DNA of 64,000 nt from the NCBI RefSeq assembly GCF_024055605.1, contig NZ_JAMXLX010000003.1, forward strand, positions 124,001-188,000. Direction: 5' to 3'. Below the pieces are notes generated by a model. It was not told where the DNA came from, made no database searches, and was given only the letters and a program-made list of their open reading frames with translations. The translations under genes were made by a program, and so were the position numbers. Source of the DNA: Ciceribacter sichuanensis (GTDB lineage: Bacteria; Pseudomonadota; Alphaproteobacteria; Rhizobiales; Rhizobiaceae). Every line of letters starts with the position of its first letter. The stretch's first letter is position 1. Below are positions 1 to 11,955 of the stretch, in pieces.

Positions 1-1836
1 CCGGACACCGACTGGATCTATATCCGCGGCTTCGACGCGACGCAGACAGGCGTGTTTCTCGATGGCCTCAGCCTCTATTCCTATGGCTTCGGCGGCTTCC
101 AGATGGACCCGTTCTTCCTGGAGCGCGTCGAGGTGCTGAAGGGACCGGCCTCCGTTCTTTACGGTGCATCGAACCCCGGTGGTCTCGTCAACATGGTCGG
201 CAAGCGGGCGCCGGATGAAAAGCTGCTCTACACCGAAGCCGGTATCAACAGCGACGGCAATGCCTTCTTCGGCTTCGATGCGGGCGATGTATTGCAGGAC
301 GGCGCGTTCAGCTATCGCCTGACCGGCAAGATTGCCGGTGGCGACCAGTATACCGATTATTCCGAGGATTTCCGCGGCGGGATCATGCCGCAATTCACCT
401 GGAAGCCGGATGAATCCACCAAGCTCAACGTCTACGGTTTCTACTCCGCGCTCGATCAGGTGCATGTCGGCAACGGCTTCTATCCTTATGTCGGCACGGT
501 GGTCGATGCTCCCTTTGGCAAGATCGATCCGAAGTCCTTCTATGGTGAGCCGGATATCGACCATGGCGAATACCAGCAGACCATGATCGGCTACGAAATC
601 GAGCATGAGCTGGACAGCGGCTGGACGCTTTCCCAGAACGCCCGCTACGCCCATCTCAACAAGTACGAGAACGCACCCTACACCTACGGCTACTACGACT
701 CCTCCACCGGTACCGGCTATCTCGAAGAACCGGCCGGCCCGGACTACGAGTTCTACCGCATCGGTTTCGAGGGCAAGTCCAAGGTCGACAGCTTCGTGAT
801 CGACAATCGGGTCAACGGCGAATTCGCAACCGGCGGATTGGACCACGACCTGACCATTGGCTTAGACTACAAATATTACCGCCTCGATCATGAGCAGGCC
901 TGCTGTGGCTCGACGCCGATCAGCGTGACGGACCCGGTCTATGGCGCACCGCAGGGCACCAACTTTGTCTATCTCGACCAGGTTCTGACCCAGCAGCAGG
1001 TCGGCATCTACGCGCAGGACCAGATCAAGTTCGGCGGCGGCTTCATCGCCACGCTCAATGGCCGCTACGACTTTGTGAAGACGGAATCGGATGCGACCGT
1101 CGGCTATTCCTATGATGCCGACGACAAGGCGGCGAGCGGCCGTGTCGGTCTTGCCTACGAGTTCGCCAACGGCTTCACGCCCTATGCCAGCGCCTCGACC
1201 TTCTTCAATCCCGTGATCGGTTCCAGCGCCACCGCGCCGATCAAGCCGGAAGAAGGCTATCAGGTCGAGGGCGGCTTCAAGTACGAGCCGACCGCATTCG
1301 AAGGCCTGTTCACGGCGTCGGTCTTCCATCTGGTCAAGCAGAACTGGACCGTTACAGATCCGGCTACCTTCCTGCAGTCGCAGATCGGCGAAGTCACCTC
1401 CACCGGCATCGAACTCGAAGCCAAGGTGCAGATTGCCGACGACTGGAAGGCGACGGCGGCCTTTACCTGGCAGGATCTCGAAATGACGGAACATGCCGAT
1501 CCGACCCTTGTCGGCAACAGCCCCTACCTCATTCCTGCTGTTACCGCTTCCGCCTGGCTCGATTACACCGTGCCGACGGGTGTTCTCGAGGGCCTGAGCG
1601 TCGGTGCCGGCCTGCGCTACCAGGGCGAATCCTGGGCCGACTACGCCAATACGCTCAAGGTGCCGGATGCGCTGCTCGCCGATGCCGCTGTCCGCTACGA
1701 GAAGGATGGCTGGGGTCTGTCGCTGAATGTCGCGAACCTGTTCGACAAGGAATACGTCAAGGGTTGCCAGGGCACGCTGACCTGCGGTTATGGCGAGGGA
1801 CGTACCTTCACGCTGAAGCTCAGCAAGACCTGGTAA
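1..1836 (+). CDS. TonB-dependent siderophore receptor, 5'-truncated by window edge
   Basis: This is an outer-membrane beta-barrel receptor that would import ferric siderophores using TonB-ExbB-ExbD energy. The reading frame is open from base 1, so the start and the signal peptide lie outside the window; 611 residues remain. The visible N-terminal part is the end of the plug domain, with the conserved motif RVEVLKGPASVLYG followed by NPGGLVN. The rest is rich in alternating aromatic strands typical of a 22-strand barrel, and it ends in FTLKLSKTW, a terminal aromatic residue as in outer-membrane insertion signals. The family is clear and resembles FhuA/FoxA-type receptors. The actual siderophore cannot be told. 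An intrinsic terminator follows. Confidence 0.93.
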   Translation, partial: PDTDWIYIRGFDATQTGVFLDGLSLYSYGFGGFQMDPFFLERVEVLKGPASVLYGASNPGGLVNMVGKRAPDEKLLYTEAGINSDGNAFFGFDAGDVLQDGAFSYRLTGKIAGGDQYTDYSEDFRGGIMPQFTWKPDESTKLNVYGFYSALDQVHVGNGFYPYVGTVVDAPFGKIDPKSFYGEPDIDHGEYQQTMIGYEIEHELDSGWTLSQNARYAHLNKYENAPYTYGYYDSSTGTGYLEEPAGPDYEFYRIGFEGKSKVDSFVIDNRVNGEFATGGLDHDLTIGLDYKYYRLDHEQACCGSTPISVTDPVYGAPQGTNFVYLDQVLTQQQVGIYAQDQIKFGGGFIATLNGRYDFVKTESDATVGYSYDADDKAASGRVGLAYEFANGFTPYASASTFFNPVIGSSATAPIKPEEGYQVEGGFKYEPTAFEGLFTASVFHLVKQNWTVTDPATFLQSQIGEVTSTGIELEAKVQIADDWKATAAFTWQDLEMTEHADPTLVGNSPYLIPAVTASAWLDYTVPTGVLEGLSVGAGLRYQGESWADYANTLKVPDALLADAAVRYEKDGWGLSLNVANLFDKEYVKGCQGTLTCGYGEGRTFTLKLSKTW

Positions 1837-1864
1837 TACAGGTCTGCCGACTTAACGGCTCCAG

Positions 1865-1901
1865 AAAGCCGTCGGGACCGATCGGTTTCCGGCGGCTTTT
1901 C
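1865..1901 (+). terminator. Intrinsic terminator after the TonB receptor gene
   Basis: AAGCCGTCGG at 1866-1875 pairs with CCGGCGGCTT at 1889-1898 (one G-T wobble) and is followed by a short T run. It lies 30 bases after the receptor stop, between convergent genes. Confidence 0.75.
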
Positions 1902-1927
1902 GTTTGCGGATGATGATTTCGCAGTGT

Positions 1928-4030
1928 TCAGCGCCACATGCCGCGCATGCGGGCGCCGACGTCGATCCGCTTCTGCCGCTCGCCCTGTCCGCCGAGCCCT
2001 TCGCCGGCGGTGGCCAGCGGCCAGCTTACCTTCTCGAAATATTGCAGCAGCATGGCGGGGATGAAGCGCGAGCGGGCGGCATAGACATGACGGTCGCCCT
2101 GTGCGTTCTGGCCATGGGTGAAGAAGCGTTGCGGCGTGATGATATGCAGGCTGTCCTTGGCGCGCGTCATCGCGACATAGAGCAGGCGGCGTTCCTCGTC
2201 GATCTCGTCGGTGGTGCCAACCCCGAGATCCGAGGGAATGCAGCCATCGACGCAGTTCAGCACGAAGACGGACGTCCATTCCTGCCCTTTGGCCGAGTGA
2301 ATGGTCGAAAGGATCAGGTAATCTTCGTCGCGCAGCGGCACGCCCGCTTGATCGCTGGTCGCATCCGGCGGATCGAGCGTGAGTTCGGTCAGGAAGCGTT
2401 CCCGCGACGGATACCCGCCTGCGATCTGTTCGAGCTGCAGGAGGTCGGCCATGCGGGTCTCGGCATCCTCATGGATGCGGCCAAGATGCGGCTCGTACCA
2501 TTCCCGCGCCCTGGCGATTTCGCCCGGCCAGCCGAGGCCCATGCCTCTGAGCTCCATGAGCATTCTGGTGAATGCGCCCCATTCCTCGCCGCAGCGGGGC
2601 GGCGGCGGCATTTCGGCAAGCGAAATAAGCGGTTCAGGATCGGCGGCCGAGGTGTTGAGGATCTTGCCGGCCGTCTGCGGGCCGATACCCGGAAGCAGCT
2701 GTAACAGGCGAAAGCCTGCCACCTTGTCGCGCGGATTCTGGGCGAAGCGCAGGGTTGCCAGCAGATCCTTCACATGGGCGGCGTCGAGGAATTTCAGCCC
2801 GCCGAACTTCACGAAAGGAATGTTTCGCCGGGTGAGTTCGATTTCCAGCGGGCCGCTATGGTTGGAGGCGCGGAAAAGCACGGCCTGTTGCTTGAGCGTC
2901 GTGCCGGTCTCGCGGGCCGCGAGCACCTGTTCGGCGATATAGCGGGCCTGATCGGCTTCGTCGCGCACGCCGACCAGCATCGGGCGTGCCTCGCTTGCCC
3001 GCTCGCTCCAGAGGTTCTTGGTGAAGCGTTCGCGGGCAAGGCCGATGACGCCGTTTGCCGCCGTCAGGATCGGCTGGGTGGAGCGATAGTTGCGGTCGAG
3101 CGTCACGACATCGGCGGGCGGATCGAACTGCTTGGGAAAATCCAGAATGTTGCGGATCGTCGCGGCGCGGAAGGAATAGATCGACTGGGCGTCGTCGCCG
3201 ACCACGGTCAGGCCGATGCCCTCCGGTTTCATCGCGGTCAGGATCGTCGACTGCAGCCGGTTGGTGTCCTGGTATTCGTCGACCAGAACATGGTCGAAGC
3301 GGCCGCCGATCGCACCGGCGAGATGGGGATCGGTAACGGCATGGGCCCAGTAAAGCAGGAGATCGTCGTAATCGAGCACGTTCTGCGCCTGCTTGGCCTC
3401 GACATAGCCGGCAAACAGTTCCTTCAACTGGCTTTCCCAGTTGCTGCACCAGGGGAAGGAGGATTGTAGCGCCTCCTTCAGCGGACATTCCGCATTCACG
3501 ACGCGGGAATAGATTGCAAGGCAAGTCGCCTTGGTGGGAAAGCGGCTTTCCAGCTTCGAAAGGCCGAGCTGGTGACGGACCAGATTCATCAGGTCGGCCG
3601 AATCCTCCCGGTCATGAATGGTGAAATCCGGGTCGAGGCCGATCTCGTAGGCGTATTCGCGCAGGATGCGTGCGCCGATGCCGTGAAAGGTTCCGGCCCA
3701 TGTCAGGGCGTCCGTCAGGGTGGATGCGTCGTTGCCCAGCACCTTGCGGCAGATGCGCTCCACGCGGATGGCCATCTCGCTTGCGGCGCGCCGGGAAAAG
3801 GTCATCAGCAGGATGCGGCGGGGGTCGGCTCCGTTGACCAGCAAATGGGCGACGCGGTGGGCCAGAGTGTTGGTCTTGCCCGATCCGGCGCCCGCGATGA
3901 TCAGAAGAGGCCCGGCGCCACCCTCGGGGGCCGGAATGCCATGAGCGACGGCTGCCCTCTGCTGCTCGTTCAGGGCATCCAGATAGGTCGATTGCACCGG
4001 CAGTGTCGGGCTGGAGGTCATGCCCATCAT
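1928..4030 (-). CDS. UvrD/Rep-type ATP-dependent DNA helicase
   Basis: Superfamily 1A 3'-5' DNA helicase, 700 residues from the start chosen here. Visible motifs in order are a Q motif (LNEQQRAAV, about 20-28), Walker A GAGSGKT (about 47-53), Walker B DEYQDT, motif III GDDAQSIYSFR, and the C-terminal motif VI YVAMTRAKD. The frame is open a further 64 codons upstream, but that part has no helicase-like sequence. The Met pair MMGM just before TSSPTLPVQ gives a protein that begins like other rhizobial members. Start at 4030 or 4021 is equally possible. It is monocistronic, convergent with the receptor gene. It is shorter than canonical UvrD and is probably a second rhizobial paralogue rather than the mismatch-repair UvrD. 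Confidence 0.88.
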   Translation of the reverse strand: MMGMTSSPTLPVQSTYLDALNEQQRAAVAHGIPAPEGGAGPLLIIAGAGSGKTNTLAHRVAHLLVNGADPRRILLMTFSRRAASEMAIRVERICRKVLGNDASTLTDALTWAGTFHGIGARILREYAYEIGLDPDFTIHDREDSADLMNLVRHQLGLSKLESRFPTKATCLAIYSRVVNAECPLKEALQSSFPWCSNWESQLKELFAGYVEAKQAQNVLDYDDLLLYWAHAVTDPHLAGAIGGRFDHVLVDEYQDTNRLQSTILTAMKPEGIGLTVVGDDAQSIYSFRAATIRNILDFPKQFDPPADVVTLDRNYRSTQPILTAANGVIGLARERFTKNLWSERASEARPMLVGVRDEADQARYIAEQVLAARETGTTLKQQAVLFRASNHSGPLEIELTRRNIPFVKFGGLKFLDAAHVKDLLATLRFAQNPRDKVAGFRLLQLLPGIGPQTAGKILNTSAADPEPLISLAEMPPPPRCGEEWGAFTRMLMELRGMGLGWPGEIARAREWYEPHLGRIHEDAETRMADLLQLEQIAGGYPSRERFLTELTLDPPDATSDQAGVPLRDEDYLILSTIHSAKGQEWTSVFVLNCVDGCIPSDLGVGTTDEIDEERRLLYVAMTRAKDSLHIITPQRFFTHGQNAQGDRHVYAARSRFIPAMLLQYFEKVSWPLATAGEGLGGQGERQKRIDVGARMRGMWR

Positions 4031-4308
4031 GTGCCTGACTATGGGCGATTCGGCAAGAACATAGGGCGAACTTTTGTCGTGTCCCGGTTCGGGCGCCGTC
4101 ACAGGCCTGCGAAAAGCATCGGTCCGGTCGAATGTGCTTTTTTTAGCTCCGCCGTATTTTGGACAAAACACCGCCCAAATTTGAATTGAGACTGCCGGCT
4201 CTTGGTTGGCGCGGTGCGCCAAAACGGTCCGGTCTGGCGCATTGACCCCTTACCCCCAGCCCCCCAATGCACCCGGGCCGGACCGGCCAAGGCAAACTCC
4301 AGAAAAAC

Positions 4309-5058
4309 TCAGGATTTCGTCGGGCCGGTCATCATGGTCGCGCCGAGAATGCCCGCGGGTTCGCCCTGCGGTCCCGTCGACTGCAGGAGAATGGCGCAGC
4401 CGCTGTTGCCGTCCTTGTCGATCAGCTTGGCCGGCAGCACGAGATCGAGCGCGGAACCATCCCACATGCCGACGGTCTGGACGTCGGTGACGCTGTTCCA
4501 ATAGACCATCTTCTTGCCGATGTTCTCGCCCTTCAATAGCTCCACCGTTTCCTTGCGGCGAAAATAGACGACGACCACGTCGGCCCTGCCGACGCCTGCG
4601 CCGACCTTCACCGCCAGTTCGTCACCCTTGCGTTCGGCAGCAACCGGAATGGTCAGGCCGCCGCCAGCCTTTTCCAGCGCGCCGAGTTTCTGGTTGATAG
4701 CGCCGACATCGGTGCCCTTGATGTGGTCGCGGCCGTTGAGGATCGCCTGGGGGGTATAGACGCCGCTGCGGCCGAGGCTGCTGGCATAGCCATACTGGCG
4801 CTTGGTGTTTTCTTTCGAGGCGAGCGTGTCGGCCCAGCCCATGTAGTTCCAGTAATCGACGTGATAGGCGAGCGCCACGACATCGCCCTGGCGCACCAGC
4901 GTCTCGAAGGCGCGGTCGGCCGGCGGACAGGAGCCGCAGCCCTGCGAGGTGAACAGTTCCACGACGCCCCTCAGAGGCGTGCCGTCGCCGGCAAGCGCCG
5001 GGCCGCTCAGCGCCAGCGTCAGCAAGAATGCCAGACTTTTGAACATGCTCCGGTTCAT
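4309..5058 (-). CDS. Secreted DUF1223 thioredoxin-like protein
   Basis: DUF1223 family protein of 249 residues, function not established. A signal peptide is visible (residues 1-24, hydrophobic core then ALA-G), followed directly by VVELFTSQGCGSCPPAD, so a CxxC pair (C41, C44) sits at the position of a thioredoxin active site. The family is regarded as a periplasmic thioredoxin-fold protein, possibly with redox activity; that role is inference. The frame is open 24 codons upstream, but the Met at 5058 starts the signal peptide and has AAGGA upstream. No obvious operon partner: the helicase starts 278 bases downstream. Confidence 0.85.
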   Translation of the reverse strand: MNRSMFKSLAFLLTLALSGPALAGDGTPLRGVVELFTSQGCGSCPPADRAFETLVRQGDVVALAYHVDYWNYMGWADTLASKENTKRQYGYASSLGRSGVYTPQAILNGRDHIKGTDVGAINQKLGALEKAGGGLTIPVAAERKGDELAVKVGAGVGRADVVVVYFRRKETVELLKGENIGKKMVYWNSVTDVQTVGMWDGSALDLVLPAKLIDKDGNSGCAILLQSTGPQGEPAGILGATMMTGPTKS

Positions 5059-5175
5059 GGAGTGCCCCGTCCTTCGATCCGGCGGCTCGTGGATGCGCCG
5101 CCGTTGATCTTCCCTTGTGCGTGCCGACACATAGCTCTTCCGGCGTTCAAGGCAAAGTCACGATGGGGTGAAACT

Positions 5176-5280
5176 GGAGCAAATCCAGCAAAAGTGGGAA
5201 CCGGTTTTGCGTCTGGAATTGCGGGTAAAGAAGGAGACAGAGCATTGGAGGCGTAACCGTTTCGCTGAAAATGCTCTGTA
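5176..5280. repeat. Rhizobial intergenic palindromic repeat, copy 1
   Basis: The stretch contains an imperfect palindrome (GAGCAAATCCAGCAAAAG ... GTTTTGCGTCTGGAATTGC, 5177-5222), a purine-rich linker, and a second part reading AGAGCATT ... AATGCTCT (5239-5278). I recognise this layout from dispersed intergenic elements of Rhizobium and Agrobacterium. Related copies in this window lie at 42312-42360 and 46949-47013, and a more divergent one at 16304-16403. Confidence 0.7.
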
Positions 5281-5316
5281 CGAGACGAGACCCGAGCGGA
5301 ACCGGAATGGCAAAGA

Positions 5317-5349
5317 AAACCGCCGGCCGATAAGGTCGACCGGCGGTTC
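5317..5349 (-). terminator. Intrinsic terminator after acnA
   Basis: A 13-base stem, 5318-5330 with 5336-5348 (one mismatch), followed on the minus strand by TTTTCTTTG. It lies 23 bases beyond the acnA stop. Confidence 0.85.
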
Positions 5350-5371
5350 TTGCGGATGGAGACGAGCCCGA

Positions 5372-8065
<2,694 letters not shown>

Positions 8066-8234
8066 GGATAGAAACCCCGCTTATTCTGATAGCCTACACA
8101 TACGTGCGGACGCCCATGCACTCATGCACATCAGGATGCGGGTGCGACCATTTCCGCTGCCCGCCCGTGAAAATTGCCCTTAGCAATCATCAAGTTCGGC
8201 ACAAGGATGAAGTTCACGCCGATCGCTGGCGTGG

Positions 8235-8263
8235 TTGAAACTCATATAGATAATTTCTAAGAA
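8235..8263 (+). promoter_or_regulatory. Candidate sigma-70-type promoter for ccmABCDG
   Basis: TTGAAA at 8235-8240, a 17-base spacer, then TAAGAA at 8258-8263, in the AT-rich part of the acnA-ccmA gap and 80 bases before the ccmA start. Assigned by inspection only. Confidence 0.4.
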
Positions 8264-8343
8264 AGCTGCCAGACCAAGCAATGGCGAAACGAGACAATTT
8301 TTTTCGACAGGCGGCCAATATGGTTGCCGGAAAGCGAACGGGG

Positions 8344-8991
8344 ATGCGGCTCACCGCCGAAAAGCTCGCCGCCAGGCGGGGCGAAGACCTGATCTTTTTC
8401 GATATTTCATTCGAGTTGCGCGCCGGCGAGGCGATGGTGCTGACCGGCCGCAACGGTTCGGGAAAATCGACATTACTGCGGGTGGTCGCGGGGCTTCTGA
8501 GGCCTGACCGGGGCAGGGTGGAATTCCGGTTCGGCGACGGCGAAGAACCGCGGCCGGCGCGTGAGGCGAGCCACTATCTCGGCCATCGCAACGCCATGAA
8601 GCAGGAGCTTACCGTTCGCGAGAACCTCGTCTTCTGGCGGGACTTCCTTGGCGATGCCGAGGGAGGGTCGGGTCTTTCTGTCGAAGAGGCGGCGGAAGCC
8701 GTCGGCCTCGGCAGCATCACGCATCTCCCCTATGGTTATCTCTCCGCCGGCCAGCAGCGGCGCTTCGCCATGGCCAAGCTGATCGTCGCCCACCGGCCGG
8801 TCTGGATCCTCGACGAACCGACGGCCGCGCTCGACGCCAGCGCCGACGAGATGTTCGCCGGCCTCGTCCACGCCCATCTCGCCAAGGGCGGCATGGCGAT
8901 CGCCGCCACCCACCAGCCGCTCGGTCTCAAGGGCACGCAGACGCTGGTGATGAAGGGGTTTGAATATCACGAGGCGGAGGAGGTCTTGTGA
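8344..8991 (+). CDS. ccmA: Haem exporter ATP-binding subunit CcmA
   Basis: ATPase of the CcmABCD complex, which with CcmC and CcmD loads haem onto CcmE for cytochrome c maturation. The 215-residue protein has Walker A GRNGSGKST (35-43), an ABC signature LSAGQQRR (about 133-140) and Walker B ILDEP. The frame is open 21 codons upstream, but MRLTAEKLAARRGED is the typical N-terminus and has GGAAAG about 10 bases upstream. It is the first gene of the run ccmA-ccmB-ccmC-ccmD-ccmG. The remaining maturation genes (ccmE, ccmF, ccmH and so on) are not here. Confidence 0.95.
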   Translation: MRLTAEKLAARRGEDLIFFDISFELRAGEAMVLTGRNGSGKSTLLRVVAGLLRPDRGRVEFRFGDGEEPRPAREASHYLGHRNAMKQELTVRENLVFWRDFLGDAEGGSGLSVEEAAEAVGLGSITHLPYGYLSAGQQRRFAMAKLIVAHRPVWILDEPTAALDASADEMFAGLVHAHLAKGGMAIAATHQPLGLKGTQTLVMKGFEYHEAEEVL

Positions 8992-9034
8992 TGCTGATTA
9001 CCTCCCTCTGCCCCGCCGTGCATGGAGTTTCCGC

Positions 9035-9694
9035 ATGATCGCCCTTTTCTTCCGCGACCTCAAACTCTCGGTGCGGGCGGGCGGCGGCGCGCTGATCGGC
9101 GTCCTGTTCTTCATGACGGTCGTTGCCGTCATCCCGTTCGGAGTCGGTCCCGATCTCAACCTTCTGTCGCGCATCGGGCCGGCCATCGTCTGGATCGGAG
9201 CCTTGCTTGCAGCCCTTCTCGGGCTCGACCGGCTGTTCCAGGCGGATCGCGACGACGGGTCGCTCGACCTGATCCTGATGCAGGAGACGCCGCTGGTCCT
9301 GACCGTCTTCGTCAAATGCCTGGCGCACTGGACCGCCACCAGCCTGCCGCTGGTCATCGCCTCGCCGCTGCTCGGCCTGTTCATGAACATGAACGAGGTG
9401 GCGATCGGCGCGGTGATGCTGACGCTTCTGGTCGGATCACCGGCGATCACTTTCATTGGAGCGGCCGGTGCCGCCGTTGCCGTTGCCTTGCCCCGCGGCG
9501 GACTTCTGGTATCCATTCTGGTGCTGCCGCTGGCCATTCCGGTGCTGATCTTCGGGGTCAGCGCCTCCTATGCGGCGGTGCAGGAGCCGGCCCCATTTAT
9601 GCCGCCGTTCCTGTTTCTGATTGCGATCACGCTGTTCTTCGCGGTGATCGGTCCGCTTGCCGCCGCACTGGCGTTGCGCAACGCGTCCGATTGA
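9035..9694 (+). CDS. ccmB: Haem exporter permease CcmB
   Basis: Integral membrane subunit of the CcmABCD system, 219 residues with six predicted hydrophobic segments. The N-terminus MIALFFRDLKLSVRAGGG and the glycine-rich first membrane segment are typical of CcmB. An upstream in-frame Met at 8960 lies inside ccmA and was not used. It starts 43 bases after ccmA and is followed after 45 bases by ccmC, consistent with one transcript. Confidence 0.94.
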   Translation: MIALFFRDLKLSVRAGGGALIGVLFFMTVVAVIPFGVGPDLNLLSRIGPAIVWIGALLAALLGLDRLFQADRDDGSLDLILMQETPLVLTVFVKCLAHWTATSLPLVIASPLLGLFMNMNEVAIGAVMLTLLVGSPAITFIGAAGAAVAVALPRGGLLVSILVLPLAIPVLIFGVSASYAAVQEPAPFMPPFLFLIAITLFFAVIGPLAAALALRNASD

Positions 9695-9739
9695 CCCGGA
9701 TCAATTGCAGACGACCCTCTCTCAGGTTAGAAGCATTCC

Positions 9740-10507
9740 ATGAACGACACGAGCCTTGCCATTTCGAAGTTCAGCGATCTCGCCAACCCGACCCGGTTCC
9801 TGGCGCTGGTTGCCCGCGTCCTGCCGTGGTTTGTCTGTCTGACCGCCACGCTCTTTGCCGTGGGGCTCTATCTGAGCTTCACGACCGAGGGCGATTACCA
9901 GCAGGGCGAGACGGTGCGTATCATGTATGTGCATGTGCCGGCAGCCTGGCTTTCGATGATGTGCTATTCGGTCATGGCGCTTTCGGCCATCGGCACGCTC
10001 GTCTGGCGTCATCCGCTGGCCGATGTCAGCCACAAGGCTGCCGCGCCGCTGGGCGCTGCCTTCACCCTGATCGCGCTGATTACCGGCTCTCTCTGGGGCA
10101 AGCCGATGTGGGGGACGTGGTGGGTCTGGGATGCGCGTCTCACCTCCGTCTTCGTGCTGTTCCTGATGTATCTCGGCCTGATCGCCCTCAACCGGTCGAT
10201 GGACGATGCCTCCAAGGCCGCGCGCGTCAGCGCCGTGCTGATCCTCGTCGGTTTCGTCAACATCCCGATCATCAAGTTCTCGGTCGAGTGGTGGAACACG
10301 CTGCACCAGCCGGCGTCGGTGATCCGGCTTGACGGGCCGACCATCGATCCGGAATTCCTTTGGCCCCTGCTGATCATGGCCGTCGCCTTCACCATGCTTT
10401 TCTTCACGCTGCATCTGATGGCCATGCGCAACGAGATCTGGCGCCGGCGCATAGCGACGCAGCGCCGCATGGCAGCCCGCATGGCGGGCCGGGAGGCTTC
10501 TCCATGA
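9740..10507 (+). CDS. ccmC: Haem-handling membrane protein CcmC
   Basis: Membrane protein of the haem-handling family that presents haem to the chaperone CcmE in the periplasm. 255 residues with six hydrophobic segments. The tryptophan-rich WWD signature is visible as WGTWWVWDARLT (about 125-136), with flanking conserved histidines in MYVHVPAAW and WNTLHQPAS. Its TGA overlaps the ATG of ccmD, indicating translational coupling. Confidence 0.96.
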   Translation: MNDTSLAISKFSDLANPTRFLALVARVLPWFVCLTATLFAVGLYLSFTTEGDYQQGETVRIMYVHVPAAWLSMMCYSVMALSAIGTLVWRHPLADVSHKAAAPLGAAFTLIALITGSLWGKPMWGTWWVWDARLTSVFVLFLMYLGLIALNRSMDDASKAARVSAVLILVGFVNIPIIKFSVEWWNTLHQPASVIRLDGPTIDPEFLWPLLIMAVAFTMLFFTLHLMAMRNEIWRRRIATQRRMAARMAGREASP

Positions 10508-10680
10508 GCCACGCCTTTTACGTTTACCTGTCCTACGGAATTGCCGGCCTGATCATCCTGGCGCTGATCGGTTGGGTCTGGCTGGATGGCCGTGCCCGTC
10601 AGGCCGAACTCAAGGTGCTGGAAGCCTCCGGTATGCGCCGCCGCAGCGCCTCGGCCAGGGTCGAGGGTGCCGGCCAATGA
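10504..10680 (+). CDS. ccmD: Haem exporter protein CcmD
   Basis: Small single-pass membrane protein of 58 residues that in this family stabilises the CcmC-CcmE interaction. It has an N-terminal hydrophobic helix (HAFYVYLSYGIAGLIILALI, about 3-22) followed by a basic cytoplasmic tail. Start ATG overlaps the ccmC stop (ATGA), and its own stop overlaps the ccmG start in the same way. An upstream in-frame Met at 10360 lies within ccmC and is not used. Confidence 0.9.
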   Translation: MSHAFYVYLSYGIAGLIILALIGWVWLDGRARQAELKVLEASGMRRRSASARVEGAGQ

Positions 10681-11297
10681 GCGAGCCCGTCGTCGAGGAT
10701 GAAAAGGCCCGCAAGGGCATTGCCCGCTATGCGCTGGCGCTCGTGCCGCTCGCCGTGTTCGCCATCATTGCCGGTACGGCCGGCAAGATGCTCTACGAGC
10801 AGGACGTCAACGGCAAGAACGTTTCCGACATTCCTTCGGCGTTGATCGGCACGCGTGCGCCGGCACTGGATATGCCGGCACTCGAAGGCTCGAACACGGT
10901 GCCGCTGACCACGGCTGCCATTTCCGGCAAGCTGACGCTGGTCAACGTCTTCGCGTCCTGGTGCGTACCCTGCCGGCAGGAGCATCCGATCCTCAAGGAA
11001 CTGTCCAAGGATCCGCGGCTGAACGTGGTGGGCATCAACTACAAGGATAAAAACGAGAACGCCCTGCGTTTCCTCGGCGAACTCGGCAATCCCTATCATG
11101 CGATCGGCGTCGACCCGAACGGCAAGGCTGCGATCGACTGGGGTGTCTACGGCATTCCGGAAAGCTATCTCGTCGCAGCCGACGGCACGATCCTCTACAA
11201 GAAGGTCGGTCCCTTCGATCCGCAGTCGCTGGAGAACGGCCTTTTCCCGGCCATCGAGAAGGCGCTCGGCGGGCCTCAGGTCACGACGACGAAATGA
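10677..11297 (+). CDS. ccmG: Thiol:disulfide interchange protein CcmG/DsbE
   Basis: Membrane-anchored periplasmic thioredoxin-like protein that reduces the haem-binding cysteines of apocytochrome c. 206 residues: a short cytoplasmic N-terminus, a signal-anchor helix (about 18-38), then a thioredoxin fold with active site W95-C-V-P-C99 inside FASWCVPCRQEH and the cis-Pro region YGIPESYLV. The start ATG overlaps the ccmD stop. In rhizobia this gene is often called cycY. A GC-rich hairpin follows. Confidence 0.95.
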   Translation: MSEPVVEDEKARKGIARYALALVPLAVFAIIAGTAGKMLYEQDVNGKNVSDIPSALIGTRAPALDMPALEGSNTVPLTTAAISGKLTLVNVFASWCVPCRQEHPILKELSKDPRLNVVGINYKDKNENALRFLGELGNPYHAIGVDPNGKAAIDWGVYGIPESYLVAADGTILYKKVGPFDPQSLENGLFPAIEKALGGPQVTTTK

Positions 11298-11304
11298 TGC
11301 GCAG

Positions 11305-11323
11305 GGCCGGCACTTCGCCGGCC
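11305..11323 (+). terminator. Possible terminator hairpin after ccmG
   Basis: GGCCGGC (11305-11311), ACTTC loop, GCCGGCC (11317-11323). It lies between convergent genes, but only a weak T run follows. Confidence 0.4.
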
Positions 11324-11364
11324 GCCATTTGAAGATCGTCAACAATGGTCGGCTTGAGGAGCAA

Positions 11365-11955
11365 TTAGCTGCCCTGCCACGCGCGGACCGCATCCAGTGG
11401 CCAGACGAGCATCAGCACGTTGAGGGTGAGGTTGTCGCGGATCAGCCAGCCGGTGAAGAGTTCGAAGGCGATGGCGATCACGACCGTCAGCCAGACGGGC
11501 GCACGGGCGGCGAAGAGGAAGCCCAGCATCATCGCGACCGTATCCATCGCCGAATTCAGCACGCTGTCGCCGCTATAGCCGATAGCCATGGTCTCGCTGC
11601 GGTAGCGGTTGATGATGATCGGCGAGTTCTCGAGGATCTCCCAGGCGGCCTCGATGATCACGGCCAATGTCAGGCGGGCGCCGAACGAGCCGCGGCGCAG
11701 CACCGCCCAGCCGAGCAGGTAGAACAGGAAGCCGTGGATGATATGGGAGGGTGTGTACCAGTCGGCGATGTGCTGGGAATTGCCTGGCGTGTTGACGCCG
11801 GGTTCGAACAGCTTGACGTAGCCGCATTCGCAGATCGGGATACGGCCCATGCCGAGCAGCACGACGATCTGGGCCAGCAGCAGCGCGCCGGCGACGATCA
11901 GCCAGAAGCGGGTGGAACTGTTGCGTATCTCAAGGTTGCCGGCGCCCGTCGTCAC
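11365..11955 (-). CDS. DUF2585 (UPF0314) membrane protein
   Basis: Conserved membrane protein of unknown function, 196 residues with about five hydrophobic segments. Recognisable conserved pieces are [14 protein letters not shown], a histidine-bearing [11 protein letters not shown] and [11 protein letters not shown] near the middle. Members are found almost only in Alphaproteobacteria. Its start overlaps the yciB stop by four bases, so the two are probably co-translated at the end of the dapF-mtaB-ftsY-yciB operon. No function should be assumed. Confidence 0.85.
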   Translation of the reverse strand: MTTGAGNLEIRNSSTRFWLIVAGALLLAQIVVLLGMGRIPICECGYVKLFEPGVNTPGNSQHIADWYTPSHIIHGFLFYLLGWAVLRRGSFGARLTLAVIIEAAWEILENSPIIINRYRSETMAIGYSGDSVLNSAMDTVAMMLGFLFAARAPVWLTVVIAIAFELFTGWLIRDNLTLNVLMLVWPLDAVRAWQGS